A stretch of 39,914 bases of DNA from JAFMDF01 sp964644655 (GTDB taxonomy: Bacteria; Bacteroidota; Bacteroidia; Chitinophagales; Saprospiraceae), in the NCBI GenBank assembly GCA_964644655.1, contig CAZXYA010000013.1:1-39914 (forward strand), given 5' to 3'. Under the pieces are notes generated by a model. That model was not told where the DNA came from, made no database searches, and was given only the letters and a program-made list of their open reading frames with translations. Below are positions 22,765 through 31,871 of this stretch, one piece after another. The translations under genes and the position numbers were made by a program. The first letter of the stretch is position 1. Each line of letters starts with the position of its first letter.

Positions 22765-23009
22765 GTTGCTCTTATTTTTAATTGACTGAGGTATTCGATA
22801 GTATCATTGATGGTTTTCAACTCTTCCATTGCTTCACAATTGATCCTTAAGCCTAAGTGACATTCAAATTCCATCATTAATTCTGCAAAGTCCAAAGAAT
22901 CTAAACCTAAATCTTTGGTATAAGAAGCTTGTTTGGTAATTGCTTTTGGGGCAATGCCCATTCTTAGTAGTATGGTTTCTATTTCTTGTTGAATTTTTTG
23001 TTTGGTCAT
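22758..23009 (-). CDS. Acyl carrier protein
   Basis: An 83-residue acyl carrier protein. It carries acyl or aminoacyl groups on a 4'-phosphopantetheine arm attached to Ser38 in the signature LGLDSLDFAELMMEFE. The four-helix length is normal, and an acidic helix follows the serine. It starts 2 bp after the stop of the YWTD gene (TAAGCATG), implying translational coupling. There are no fatty-acid or polyketide genes nearby, so it is probably not the housekeeping ACP. Its last two codons and stop lie in a repeat element. Its function beside two T9SS-exported proteins is unexplained. Confidence 0.88.
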   Translation of the reverse strand: MTKQKIQQEIETILLRMGIAPKAITKQASYTKDLGLDSLDFAELMMEFECHLGLRINCEAMEELKTINDTIEYLSQLKIRATK

Positions 23010-23011
23010 GC

Positions 23012-25915
23012 TTACTGTTTAATTATTTTTTTTGAAAGCTCCCCTTTTGAAGTGCTTATATGAAGCATATAAATTCCATTGATTAGCCCTTCCAAATTCA
23101 AAAAAGCTTGATTATTCAAAACATCTTTCTTTTGCGTAGGAATGATTTGTTTGCCTTGCAAGTCAAATAAAGAAAAGGCTATTGTTGAAATTGCTTTATC
23201 TTTTACTTCAAGCTTCAAAATATCTTGTACAGGATTAGGAGAAGTTTGAATTTCTTGTTTGGGTAATACTCGTATTCCAGTTGTTTGTGCTTGATTATAA
23301 ATAACTATCCCATTTCCACTTTCAATACCTTCCTGTACAAGTTCTATCCCACTACCATCTAAATTAGCCTGATAGAGCGCAGCATTTGTTCCTAGAGTTG
23401 TCCAATATAGTTTTCTGTTTTCTGAGTCAATATCCATAGCAGCAATCGGGGCATTTTCGGAGATGATCGTTTCCCGATTCAATCCATCATAATCCGCTCT
23501 TTCAATGATTTTATTTTGGAAATCTATCCAATAAATTTGGTTCGTGAATTTATCTGTAACTACATCTTGAGGATAACCTATAGACTTCGCTACCTCTTGT
23601 ATATCCGCTCCTGTTAAAGTAGCCGATTTGATTTTTCCTTCGTTGACTACCGACCAAAAAATTCTATTTTCAGAAAGTACAATTCCATCAGGTCTTCCTT
23701 TACCCTCAATTAGAACTCGAATATTCTCTCCGTTTTTATCAGCTACTTGAATATTATTTTGCCGATAATTGGTCCAATATATTTTTTGGTTTTCTTTATC
23801 TAAAGCTATATCTACTGGATTAAGAGGAGTATCTTGAGTGGTGATTATATTTTTCAAGTCAGTACCATCAAGATTTGAACTTTGTATTCGATTATATCCT
23901 TTATCGACCCAATATATTTTTTGTTCTTGCTCATCTAAAGTAATACCGAGTGGTTGTCCTAATTTATTATACTTAAAAATTTCTTTTTCTGTGCCGTCTA
24001 AGTTGGCAGATAATATCATATCATAGCCATTCTTCACCCAGTATAGTTTCTCTGTTGTCGGGCTTATAAGGAAACTATTAGTAGGATTGTCTAGTGTAGT
24101 TATATCTTCTAATTCCCCTCCATCTAAATTTGCTCTTTGAATCATTTCACGACCATAATCTGTCCAATATAGTTTATCCTCTCTAAGATTAATATTTAAA
24201 TGTGTAGGGTAAACAAGATAATCAGCTACTATTGTTTTATTAGTACCATCTAAATTGACACTAAAAATACTTCTCTTTCCTGTACTCGTCCAGTATAGCT
24301 TGCCGTGTTCATTATCTATGTTTAAATAATCAGGAGATGATAAATTTTCTGCAAGTACTTCTAAACCACTACCATCAGTATTCATCCTTTGTATCTGTTG
24401 TCCTTTGTCTGGTGAAATACAAATCCAATATAGTTTTTGGTCAGGTTCATTATAAATTAGGCTCTTTAAGTGACCATTGATAGTTTTTAAACTTTCTATT
24501 TCATTTTTGTCTTCATTTATGGTATAAATTCTATCTGTTCCATCGTCATACCAAAAAATAGTTTGCTGATTGCCATCATAAATTACGTGGCTGGGAAAAT
24601 TAATCGTATTTAAAAAAAGAGTCTTTTGATGATTGCCTTCTAAATCGGCACTAATAATAGCATCTGCATTCCAATCGCTCCAATAAATTCTATCATTCTT
24701 GGCATCTATCTGAAATGAAAACGAAGCATTTGAACCAGATACAATTGTTTTTATATTGCTACCAGCAAAATCTGATTGTTTTATTTCATTCCTATGCCCA
24801 TCAGACCAATAAATTTTTTGATTTTCGCTATCCAAAACTAAAGAACGAGGAATTTGTATACCTGTCACTAAATCTCTTACACCTGTCCGATCTAAATTAG
24901 CTACTATTATTTTATGCTGACTAATATCTGGCCAATATATTTTATCGTTCTCTAGATCCAATACTAATTCGCTTGGGTTATATATTTCATTTGTTATCAC
25001 CTCTATATTACTTCCATCTAAATCTGCTTGATAAATAGCATTGATACCATAATCTACCCAAAACATTTTATTAAAACTAGGAGCTATTTCTAAAAGATTT
25101 GGACTTACTAAATTTGTTACAATTAATTGCTTGTCTTGCCCATTCGTGTTAATTCGAATAATTGCTTCTTCCTTCCCATCTAACCAATATAATTTTTCAG
25201 TTGCTTCATCTAATTGTAAAGAGCTTAAAAGAGATATATGCTCTGCTATTGTCGTTTTACCCGAACCATCTACATTTATTGCTTGAATTTTTTCATTATG
25301 CAAATTTGTCCAGTATATTCGTTGACGAGTAAAATCGATACACATAGAAGTGATTCGACCAGATTCAGTTACAATATCTTCAAGTTCTGAACCATCTAGA
25401 TTCGCTCTTTGTATTTTTCCTGTTAAGCCTGTTATCCAATAAAATTTTCCCGCTAAAGTGTCAATAATAATATTATAAGTAATAGAAAAATCCCTTTGTC
25501 TTGGAACGATTTGTTCTTGTGTTTTAGTTGTTATATTACCTTTATAAAGTCCTTCATTATTGACCCAAAAGACTTGTCTACCAGCAATATCAAAAGCATA
25601 ATCATTCGTAGGGATATGATGTTCAAATAAAACCTCTGTATCAGTTTGTATAGTTCTATCAAATGGTGTTGTTCTAGTTAAATCTAAACCATAATTACTA
25701 GACCAATAAATTTCATTTCTATTTTCGGGAATATGCACAACCTTTGGATCTGCCATGCGGATACTCGAAGCCACTATATCTGTTATTTCTTTTTTCTGTA
25801 CATTGATTTTTTGAATTTTTTGGTCAATCGCATTGGTTAAAAATATTTCTGTTTGGGCTTCAACTAATAAAATTGGTATCCAAAAGATGATTAATAAGTA
25901 GTAAATTTTTTTCAT
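23012..25915 (-). CDS. YWTD beta-propeller protein, T9SS-secreted
   Basis: About 967 residues from the preferred start MKKIYYLLIIFW, which gives a clean signal peptide ending VEAQ. A start nine codons upstream (25942) is possible. It contains about 19 LDL-receptor YWTD-type repeats, each about 43 residues, of the form KLYWTDYGREMIQRANLDGxxLExI. That is enough for about three six-blade propellers. The C-terminus (TSPNPVQDILKLEV to GIYMLHISTSKGELSKKIIKQ) is a type A T9SS sorting domain, so the protein should be surface-attached or released. It has no catalytic motif and is probably a binding or adhesion protein. It is followed by the coupled ACP gene, which is an unusual partner. Confidence 0.9.
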   Translation of the reverse strand: MKKIYYLLIIFWIPILLVEAQTEIFLTNAIDQKIQKINVQKKEITDIVASSIRMADPKVVHIPENRNEIYWSSNYGLDLTRTTPFDRTIQTDTEVLFEHHIPTNDYAFDIAGRQVFWVNNEGLYKGNITTKTQEQIVPRQRDFSITYNIIIDTLAGKFYWITGLTGKIQRANLDGSELEDIVTESGRITSMCIDFTRQRIYWTNLHNEKIQAINVDGSGKTTIAEHISLLSSLQLDEATEKLYWLDGKEEAIIRINTNGQDKQLIVTNLVSPNLLEIAPSFNKMFWVDYGINAIYQADLDGSNIEVITNEIYNPSELVLDLENDKIYWPDISQHKIIVANLDRTGVRDLVTGIQIPRSLVLDSENQKIYWSDGHRNEIKQSDFAGSNIKTIVSGSNASFSFQIDAKNDRIYWSDWNADAIISADLEGNHQKTLFLNTINFPSHVIYDGNQQTIFWYDDGTDRIYTINEDKNEIESLKTINGHLKSLIYNEPDQKLYWICISPDKGQQIQRMNTDGSGLEVLAENLSSPDYLNIDNEHGKLYWTSTGKRSIFSVNLDGTNKTIVADYLVYPTHLNINLREDKLYWTDYGREMIQRANLDGGELEDITTLDNPTNSFLISPTTEKLYWVKNGYDMILSANLDGTEKEIFKYNKLGQPLGITLDEQEQKIYWVDKGYNRIQSSNLDGTDLKNIITTQDTPLNPVDIALDKENQKIYWTNYRQNNIQVADKNGENIRVLIEGKGRPDGIVLSENRIFWSVVNEGKIKSATLTGADIQEVAKSIGYPQDVVTDKFTNQIYWIDFQNKIIERADYDGLNRETIISENAPIAAMDIDSENRKLYWTTLGTNAALYQANLDGSGIELVQEGIESGNGIVIYNQAQTTGIRVLPKQEIQTSPNPVQDILKLEVKDKAISTIAFSLFDLQGKQIIPTQKKDVLNNQAFLNLEGLINGIYMLHISTSKGELSKKIIKQ

Positions 25916-26057
25916 AAAAAGGGATTTTATGTTTCTTAGCATAGATTAAATAAGACCATACCTCTAACAAGTCAATCATCGCAATAAGGACGTTGTCTAT
26001 TTTAGGTGAGCGTACAATAAGTTTACAGCTTAGTAGTTAGTAATGGATAAAAAATAA

Positions 26058-26132
26058 CCCCGATTAAAATACGGGGCAAGCATTGGACAACTAGCATTTG
26101 ATTTCCCACAGTTTACTCCGATTTTATCGGAG
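26058..26132. repeat. Paired hairpins CCCCG/CGGGG and CTCCGAT/ATCGGAG
   Basis: The first hairpin is CCCCG (26058-26062) with CGGGG (26072-26076). The second is CTCCGAT (26116-26122), loop TTT, ATCGGAG (26126-26132). The core CCGATTAAAATACGG (26060-26074) is the exact reverse complement of 16954-16968, so this is a dispersed unit. Confidence 0.55.
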
Positions 26133-26199
26133 GACTTAATACCCAACGCCTGCCTGCCGCAAGCAGAGATTTTAGATGTTCCATTTATTATTTAGTGAT

Positions 26200-26364
26200 T
26201 AAGTGCTTGGACAGAAATAAGTTACGTTTTTGACTGAGACTATTTTTTCGATAGACGAAGCAAAAAATCTTTGCATAGCCTAGCTACGGAAATATTTTTT
26301 AACAAAGTATATCGGAAAAAGAGACCGTCATAAAATGTATAAGTTAATTTTGTCCAAGCACTTA
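26200..26364. repeat. 165-bp palindromic MITE-like element
   Basis: The perfect 14-bp terminal inverted repeats are TAAGTGCTTGGACA (26200-26213) and TGTCCAAGCACTTA (26351-26364). The arms stay imperfectly complementary to the centre, TAGCCTAGCTA (26276-26286). Inner matching words include CGATA, AAAAAAT and TAGC. Related ends occur at 22626-22764 and a related centre at 7733-7895. There is no reading frame of note. Confidence 0.7.
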
Positions 26365-26568
26365 CTTATAGAGATAAATCTCTTATGGTCTTAGCAATTG
26401 AATAAGAAAATTTTTAATATAATTGATAGCGTATTTAATATATAAAAAGTAAATATTTAATTTAATTGTCTTTTTAGATTATCTTCCTTATTTTTATACC
26501 TATCACCCTTTTTCCATAATTCTAATAAAAAGTTATAAAAAAATATAACTCTTTTAGCTATATTGTGA

Positions 26569-26976
26569 TTAAACAACACAACTAACCTTATGCTCCAATC
26601 TTTTTCGATATTGAAATGGAGGATAACCATAGGTGTCCGAAAAACATTTTGAAAAATAAGCTTGTGAATTAAATCCTACTTGAAAAGCTATATCTCCAAT
26701 AGTTAGTCTTGATTCAGCTAGTAGTTGACAGGCTTTTAAGATGCGCTTCCTACAGACATACATAGAAGGAGACAGCCCTGTTTCCTGACGAATTTTTCGA
26801 TAAGTATGTGTGTAACTGATAGTCAATTCTCTACATAAAGTTTCTATAGAAAAATTTTCGTCGTGTAGATTAGTCTCAATGATTTTATCTAACCGAGTCA
26901 AAAAAGGAAGTGGTAATTCTTTCATGGCTTCTTGCTTTTTAGCTTGGGTAATTAATATTATATCATTATCTGCCAA
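26569..26976 (-). CDS. Stand-alone AraC-type HTH regulator
   Basis: A 135-residue protein. About 25 N-terminal residues precede a single AraC DNA-binding domain. HTH 1 is around IETLCRELTISYTHTYRKIRQETG, HTH 2 around IGDIAFQVGFNSQAYFSKCF, and the end is YGYPPFQYRKRLE. It is similar in size and design to the protein at 17185 and likewise lacks a sensor domain. It stands alone between two intergenic regions and is divergent from the helical unknown at 27360. The target is unknown. Confidence 0.88.
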   Translation of the reverse strand: MADNDIILITQAKKQEAMKELPLPFLTRLDKIIETNLHDENFSIETLCRELTISYTHTYRKIRQETGLSPSMYVCRKRILKACQLLAESRLTIGDIAFQVGFNSQAYFSKCFSDTYGYPPFQYRKRLEHKVSCVV

Positions 26977-27359
26977 ATGGGATAAAAAATGATTTTAGGT
27001 ACTTACTAATAACTACCAAATTTAGCAATTATGAAATCACCTTTTACCTCTTGCACAGTATATGGCAAAGGAAAATTAGTAGTTGCTAGTACAACAATTT
27101 TAATTATTATTTTAATGTAGAGAAAGAGTGAAAAAGGTAGAGGAAGCTGGTTTTTTGAGCTTACTAATAAAGCTGCCTATACTTTTGGTTTATAAATACA
27201 AATTTAATGGCTTTTCACTACTTTCCTAAAGACAAATTTAAGTTATTGTCTTAAAAAAAAGTAAGCTTAATTATTAAAAAACAAGTATAAAGTATTGATA
27301 ATTAAATATTTAAGGTATTTACATTGTCGCACCAGAGGTGCTAAAAAATAAAAAATAAA
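26977..27359. other. Intergenic region without visible features
   Basis: 383 bp of AT-rich DNA between divergent genes. I see no gene, strong hairpin or repeat. It presumably carries the promoters of the AraC gene and of the gene at 27360. Confidence 0.5.
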
Positions 27360-28730
27360 ATGCATGATACAAAATTGATTATCCTACTCAGGACCTTTGA
27401 AGAACGCGAAATAAAGGCCCTTGACAAATTTATTCAATCGCCCTATTTTAATAATAGTAAGACTATTTCACATCTATGGATTTACTTAAAAAAATATGCG
27501 CCTATTTTTGATGCTCCTCAATTGGTTAAAGAGAAAATTTTTAAAAAAATATTTCCAAAATTGAGTTATGATGATAAAAAATTACGACAATTAAGATCTC
27601 GATTATTTAAATTGGTTGAGGAATTTTTGGCTATAGAGCAATTTAAAAAAGAGAGATTTTTAGTACAAAAAAAGTTAGCGACAGCTTATTATGAAAAAGG
27701 TATATATAATTGGTTTGAAGATAATTATCGGGAGTTAATCCAGGATATTGAAAAAAAGTCGATCCAAAATGAAGATGAATACCTTGCTTCCATACAACTA
27801 CATCACGAATTATTTTTTAATCAAAGAAGCACCAAACATACGCCTAATCCACCTGATTTATTAAAATGTACGGAACAATTAGAAAATTTTTATTGGTTAG
27901 GGAAGCTAAAATATGCTTGTGAGTGGAATTCTCGAAGATTAATTACTAGGGAAAAAATTCCAGTTGAAATGATTAATCTAAAAATACCTAAAAAATTTAC
28001 TGTTCAAAAATACCCTTTAATATATTTATACCAAAAGATTTACCAGCTTTACAAACAACCAATCCAAAAAAATGAAATTTTACTAGAAAATACAATCAAG
28101 TTTTTCTATAAATTACAGAACTGTATTGATGTGGAAAAACAAACACCAATACTTATGTATCTATTAAATTATGGCATAAGAGCTTTTAAAATTGATGAAA
28201 TTAAGTATAGTCAAAAATTATTTTCAATTTATAAAATTGGAATAAGTTCAAAAGCATTATTTTGGAAGCAATTAATTGGTGAAAATTCTTTTATTAATAT
28301 AGTTTATGTTGGATGTTTAGCTAAAGATTATAATTGGGTTAGCAATTTTATTAACAACTATCAACAGCATCTCACTTTTGAAACCCGGCAAGAAACTATC
28401 AGTTATTGTTTATCAATACTACATTTTTTTAAGGCAAATTATGTTGAAGCTTTTTATCAATTGGAGAATCTAAAAACTTCTAATTTAATAAAAGAAATGT
28501 CAAGAAGAGCATTACAAATTCGCACCTGCTTTGAATGTTTTCTATTAGATGACAATTTTTACTCTATCCTTTTAGGTAAATCAGAAAATTTTAGGAAATT
28601 TTTAAATAGAAATGAAAATATTAATGACGAAAAAAAGATTGCTTTTCACAAACTTAATGAGAGCATTAAGACAATGGGTAATTTAATATACAAAAACGGC
28701 AAAAGAAAATCCTTTTTAAATCCTTTTTAA
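27360..28730 (+). CDS. Helical protein of unknown function
   Basis: A 456-residue protein rich in Lys, Ile, Phe, Tyr and Leu, with no signal peptide or membrane segment. The N-terminus has FEEREIKALDKFIQSPYFNNSKTISHLWIYLKKYAPIF, then IFKKIFP.LSYDDKKLRQLRSRLFKLVEEFL. I recall this opening from large Bacteroidota families of uncharacterised helical proteins, but I know no function. The rest looks like alpha-helical repeats (TPR- or HEAT-like, degenerate). Codon use is markedly AT-rich compared with neighbours such as trpB. It is monocistronic and divergent from an AraC regulator. Confidence 0.75.
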   Translation: MHDTKLIILLRTFEEREIKALDKFIQSPYFNNSKTISHLWIYLKKYAPIFDAPQLVKEKIFKKIFPKLSYDDKKLRQLRSRLFKLVEEFLAIEQFKKERFLVQKKLATAYYEKGIYNWFEDNYRELIQDIEKKSIQNEDEYLASIQLHHELFFNQRSTKHTPNPPDLLKCTEQLENFYWLGKLKYACEWNSRRLITREKIPVEMINLKIPKKFTVQKYPLIYLYQKIYQLYKQPIQKNEILLENTIKFFYKLQNCIDVEKQTPILMYLLNYGIRAFKIDEIKYSQKLFSIYKIGISSKALFWKQLIGENSFINIVYVGCLAKDYNWVSNFINNYQQHLTFETRQETISYCLSILHFFKANYVEAFYQLENLKTSNLIKEMSRRALQIRTCFECFLLDDNFYSILLGKSENFRKFLNRNENINDEKKIAFHKLNESIKTMGNLIYKNGKRKSFLNPF

Positions 28731-28826
28731 AGTTGAAAGAAAACATTAAAAAAGAGACTGGATTTCTTGCCAAAAATTGGATACTTAATCATTTAAATTT
28801 ACTAATAGAACAAAATTCTAAGAAAA

Positions 28827-28856
28827 TAGGGCAACCAATATAAATTAGCTGCCCTA
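28827..28856. terminator. Hairpin downstream of the helical protein gene
   Basis: Perfect 7-bp arms TAGGGCA (28827-28833) and TGCCCTA (28850-28856) are flanked by AATTCT and AGAATT, which could extend the stem. It lies about 100 bp past the stop at 28730. There is no T-run, so termination is uncertain. Confidence 0.35.
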
Positions 28857-29394
28857 AAGAATTATACAACTATCAAATCTTCAGTAATAATATACTTAAG
28901 TGAATTGATTTGCTTTATTTTTAATCTACTTTTTGAACATTTCATAATAAAAAATTTTAGGTTAAAAAATGAGTAAGCCATTACCTAGCGGAGCAATACC
29001 GATGGTTTATGTTTTAGTTTTAGGCATAGTGATCCCTATCAAAACTGAAGGGTGTTTCGTTTTAATAAGCTACTAATAGCATAATACTAGCCCTGTAAGT
29101 CAAACAACCTAACCTGTTGTTTGTATTGTTATATTAAGCTAAAAAGAATTGCTGAATTGTTAATTTTTCATAATTCTCTAACTTTTAGGTTACTAATATA
29201 TAGAGGTCTTTTTGTTTTAATTAGTACAGGACAAAGGTGCAATATTTGATCTCGAAATAATTATATTATTTTTTCAAATACTTTAATTATTTCTTTTTTC
29301 GTCCAATTAATTAACTACTTATAGCTATTATTTCTACTTTTCATTACCTCATGTGGGGTTTTAAAAAAAGTAACCTAGTAATTTGTCAAGTATA

Positions 29395-29519
29395 AAATGA
29401 CAGGTCCAAAATTTTTCGAGGAGGCACTTGGAAGTCTTAAAGACACTCCAAGGTCACAGGATAAAAACTTTGGAGCGTCTTTTCGACCTCCAAGCATTTT
29501 AACTACCAATCTGTCATTT
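29395..29519. repeat. Composite palindromic element
   Basis: Outer perfect 9-bp arms are AAATGACAG (29395-29403) and CTGTCATTT (29511-29519), with GTCAA/TTGAC further out. Inside is CTTGGAAGTCTT (29427-29438) facing AAGACACTCCAAG (29440-29452), then TTTGGAGCGTCT and CGACCTCCAAG. The CCAAG/GTCTT/AAGAC vocabulary matches 8009-8034, so both belong to one intergenic repeat family. Confidence 0.6.
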
Positions 29520-29627
29520 CAATTTTGATTGACCACTAGTAATGGATGAAATAAAAATAACTATTACTTTTAAGGGAGTATTTTTTCCTTTAGCATCTTG
29601 TCTGAATCGTTTCTAAGCAAATAATCG

Positions 29628-29635
29628 TATTTTTG
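29628..29635 (+). promoter_or_regulatory. Possible -7 box of the radical SAM gene
   Basis: TATTTTTG fits the Bacteroidota -7 consensus TAnnTTTG and lies about 70 bp before the start at 29705. I cannot find a well-spaced -33 TTTG, so this is tentative. Confidence 0.3.
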
Positions 29636-29704
29636 CAACAAGAAGCAATAGGTAGCCATTCTTCCTATTTTTCAATCATTATTTATCATTTATTAGAATA
29701 GAAA

Positions 29705-30997
29705 ATGTCACCATATCTACTATATTCAGACGGAGCAGGAAATGTATTTGAAGATACGACCTTATATGCTTGTGGCAGAAGTGGGCATTATATTCAGCCT
29801 GTTCCAGAAGAAGATTGGATAGTGTTGCCCGAAGGTGGTTCTTTGTATGAATTACCAGGCAGACGAGGCGTAGGCATAGATGTGAGAACGGGCGAATTGC
29901 GAGAATGCCAGTTGGGTTGGGCAATGGCAGCTTTTATTCCACCAGCACATACAGGTTTATTAATGGCGGCTTATACTAGTGCAGAAGATGCAGAAGTTTT
30001 GCCACTTTTCTGTTATACCGCAGTTGGTTGGAATGAAGCAGATGATACCTTTTATGTAACAGCGGTCAGAATAGAATCGGATATTCGACAAGAGGCAGCT
30101 GGTTTTGATGAAACAAAAGTAGAAACAGGGGTAACAGAATTAATCGAGAAATATCCGAATAATAGAGTAGTTGAGCATTTAGCCAATAATTGTGCTTTGA
30201 CTTATGAATGTCCTGCGGCTAGAAATTATTTTATGGGTCGATGGGAATGTCCAATTCCTAGTTCTCCTGCTTGTAATTCTAATTGTTTGGGCTGTATTTC
30301 CTTACAACCAGAAGATGAGGCGATAGTTTCTACGCAAGACCGATTGCAATTTAAGCCTTCGGCAGGGGAAATTGTCGAATATACCGTTCCGCATTTGATG
30401 AATGCTCCTTTTCCCATTGTTTCTTTTGGGCAAGGTTGCGAAGGGGAACCGCTATTAATGTGGGAAACCATCCGAGAGTCCATTTTACAAATCCGAAAAT
30501 TTACAAATAAAGGCAGTATCAATATTAATACGAATGCTAGTAAACCTGATGCGGTCAAGGCATTATGTGAAGCGGGCTTAAATAGTATTCGAGTCAGTAC
30601 CAATTCTTTTCAAAAAGCCTTATACGACCCTTATTATAGACCAAATAATTATCAGTTTGAAGATATTATAGAAAGTATCAAAGTGGTCAATAGTTATGGT
30701 GGCTGGACGAGTATCAATTATTTTGTTTTTCCTGGTGTGACGGATAGTGTAGCAGAATATGAGGCTTTACGAAAAGTGATTAGAGAGACAGGCTTAAAAA
30801 TGATTCAATGGCGAAATTTTAATATTGACCCAGATTGGTATTTAAAGCGAATTGGATTGGAAGATGCAGGGGAATGTTTAGGCGTTAAACAATTAATGGA
30901 TTTAATTAAAGAAGAATTTCCGAATATTAAATATGGCTATTTTAATCCACCAATTGAGCGGATTGAGGGGAATTATGAAATGGATTTTGCGCATTGA
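29705..30997 (+). CDS. Radical SAM protein
   Basis: A 430-residue protein. An N-terminal domain (about 1-180) of unknown type precedes a radical SAM domain. That domain carries the 4Fe-4S motif CNSNCLGC (Cys190, Cys194, Cys197; CxxxCxxC) and the GGE-like motif FGQGCEGEPLL. Later strands, INTNASKPDAVKALCEAGLNSIRVS and WTSINYFVFPGVTD, fit the partial TIM barrel. It should cleave S-adenosylmethionine to start radical chemistry. The substrate is unknown. Unusually, the N-terminal domain comes before the cluster motif. A terminator-like hairpin follows before the next gene. Confidence 0.9.
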   Translation: MSPYLLYSDGAGNVFEDTTLYACGRSGHYIQPVPEEDWIVLPEGGSLYELPGRRGVGIDVRTGELRECQLGWAMAAFIPPAHTGLLMAAYTSAEDAEVLPLFCYTAVGWNEADDTFYVTAVRIESDIRQEAAGFDETKVETGVTELIEKYPNNRVVEHLANNCALTYECPAARNYFMGRWECPIPSSPACNSNCLGCISLQPEDEAIVSTQDRLQFKPSAGEIVEYTVPHLMNAPFPIVSFGQGCEGEPLLMWETIRESILQIRKFTNKGSININTNASKPDAVKALCEAGLNSIRVSTNSFQKALYDPYYRPNNYQFEDIIESIKVVNSYGGWTSINYFVFPGVTDSVAEYEALRKVIRETGLKMIQWRNFNIDPDWYLKRIGLEDAGECLGVKQLMDLIKEEFPNIKYGYFNPPIERIEGNYEMDFAH

Positions 30998-31001
30998 TAG
31001 G

Positions 31002-31057
31002 GTTGTCAGTTATCAGTTGTCGGTTTGACGCACTAACTGAAACCGATAACTGACAAC
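31002..31057 (+). terminator. Hairpin after the radical SAM gene
   Basis: Perfect 13-bp arms GTTGTCAGTTATC (31002-31014) and GATAACTGACAAC (31045-31057) enclose CGGTTT/AAACCG words. ACAACCG-type tandem units follow (31055-31071), then AATTTTACA. It starts 5 bp after the stop and ends 42 bp before the next start, so it separates the two genes. It may be a repeat element as well as a terminator. Confidence 0.6.
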
Positions 31058-31098
31058 CGACAACCGACAACAATTTTACACAAAAAAACTACCTACTC

Positions 31099-31809
31099 TT
31101 GTCGAGCCAATTACCTCCATTATCCATTATTTTCGAAAATAAACATTGGCTGGCAGTCAATAAAATACCTAAGTTATCGGTAGAAAAAAGTCCTTATGGA
31201 GAACCGACTATCGAGTCAAGGGTTTTCGACCATGTTTCTAAAGCTTATCGCAATCCTTATATTGGCATCATTCATCGATTAGATAGAGTGACAACAGGCG
31301 TTTTATTATTTGCTAAACGAAAAAGTACGCTTCGAAAAATCAATGAGCAGTTTCGAAATAGGGAAGTCCAAAAGACTTATTTGGCAATTGTAGAAGAAGC
31401 GCCTGAAAAATCGAAAGGCACCTTAATTAATTTTTTATCCAAAGATAGACCGACTAGAAAAGGCATTGTCAATGCGACCAAAATCAAAGGAAGCGTGGAA
31501 TGTACCTTAAGTTATGAAGTAATTGGAAAAAATAAATTTGGTCATTTATTAATGGTCAAACCTATTACAGGGAAATTTCATCAGATTAGGGTACAATTAG
31601 CCCATATCGGTTGCCCCATTTTAGGCGATGCAAAATATGGTGCTACTAAAAATGACTCCCCTAATGCTGTTGCTTTACATGCTTGGAAATTAGCTTTTAC
31701 TAACCCTACTACTGAAATGCCCATTGAATTAATGGCTCCGCTCCAAGAAAATGAATGGTGGGAAGGTTTTGAAGAAATCTTAGCTGAAAAAACTAAAAAA
31801 TCGAGGTAA
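31099..31809 (+). CDS. RluA-family RNA pseudouridine synthase
   Basis: A 236-residue pseudouridine synthase. The catalytic motif HRLDRVTTG carries Asp62, followed by the family segments KTYLAIV, GKFHQIRVQLAHIGCPILGDAKYG and ALHAWKL. There is no S4 RNA-binding domain, so it belongs to the short RluA-type branch. It should convert a uridine in rRNA or tRNA to pseudouridine; the site is unknown. The start is TTG at 31099. No ATG occurs in frame before the catalytic motif, and an in-frame stop lies at 31051-31053. Confidence 0.9.
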   Translation: MSSQLPPLSIIFENKHWLAVNKIPKLSVEKSPYGEPTIESRVFDHVSKAYRNPYIGIIHRLDRVTTGVLLFAKRKSTLRKINEQFRNREVQKTYLAIVEEAPEKSKGTLINFLSKDRPTRKGIVNATKIKGSVECTLSYEVIGKNKFGHLLMVKPITGKFHQIRVQLAHIGCPILGDAKYGATKNDSPNAVALHAWKLAFTNPTTEMPIELMAPLQENEWWEGFEEILAEKTKKSR

Positions 31810-31871
31810 TTCTAGTAATTTTGCTATCCCATTTTACTGTCTGATAATTTTTTAAAGGAAAATATAATTAT

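Larger units (their letters stand above)
25943..26568. other. Repeat-rich intergenic region
   Basis: 626 bp with no gene. It holds the CCCCG/CGGGG and CTCCG/CGGAG hairpins (26058-26132) and the 165-bp palindrome (26200-26364). The word TTAGTAATGGATAAAAAATA near 26037 resembles TAGTAATGGATGAAATAAAA at 29537. From about 26370 to 26568 only AT-rich DNA is seen. Confidence 0.6.
28731..29704. other. Intergenic region with palindromic repeats
   Basis: 974 bp with no supported gene. It contains a TAGGGCA/TGCCCTA hairpin (28827-28856) and a composite palindromic element (29395-29519). The rest is AT-rich with no feature I can support, apart from a possible -7 promoter box for the radical SAM gene. 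Confidence 0.55.

Noticed and set aside
25916..25942. Nine-residue extension of the YWTD protein
   Set aside because: The start at 25915 (MKKIYYLLIIFW) gives a standard signal peptide, so the longer form is less likely but not excluded.
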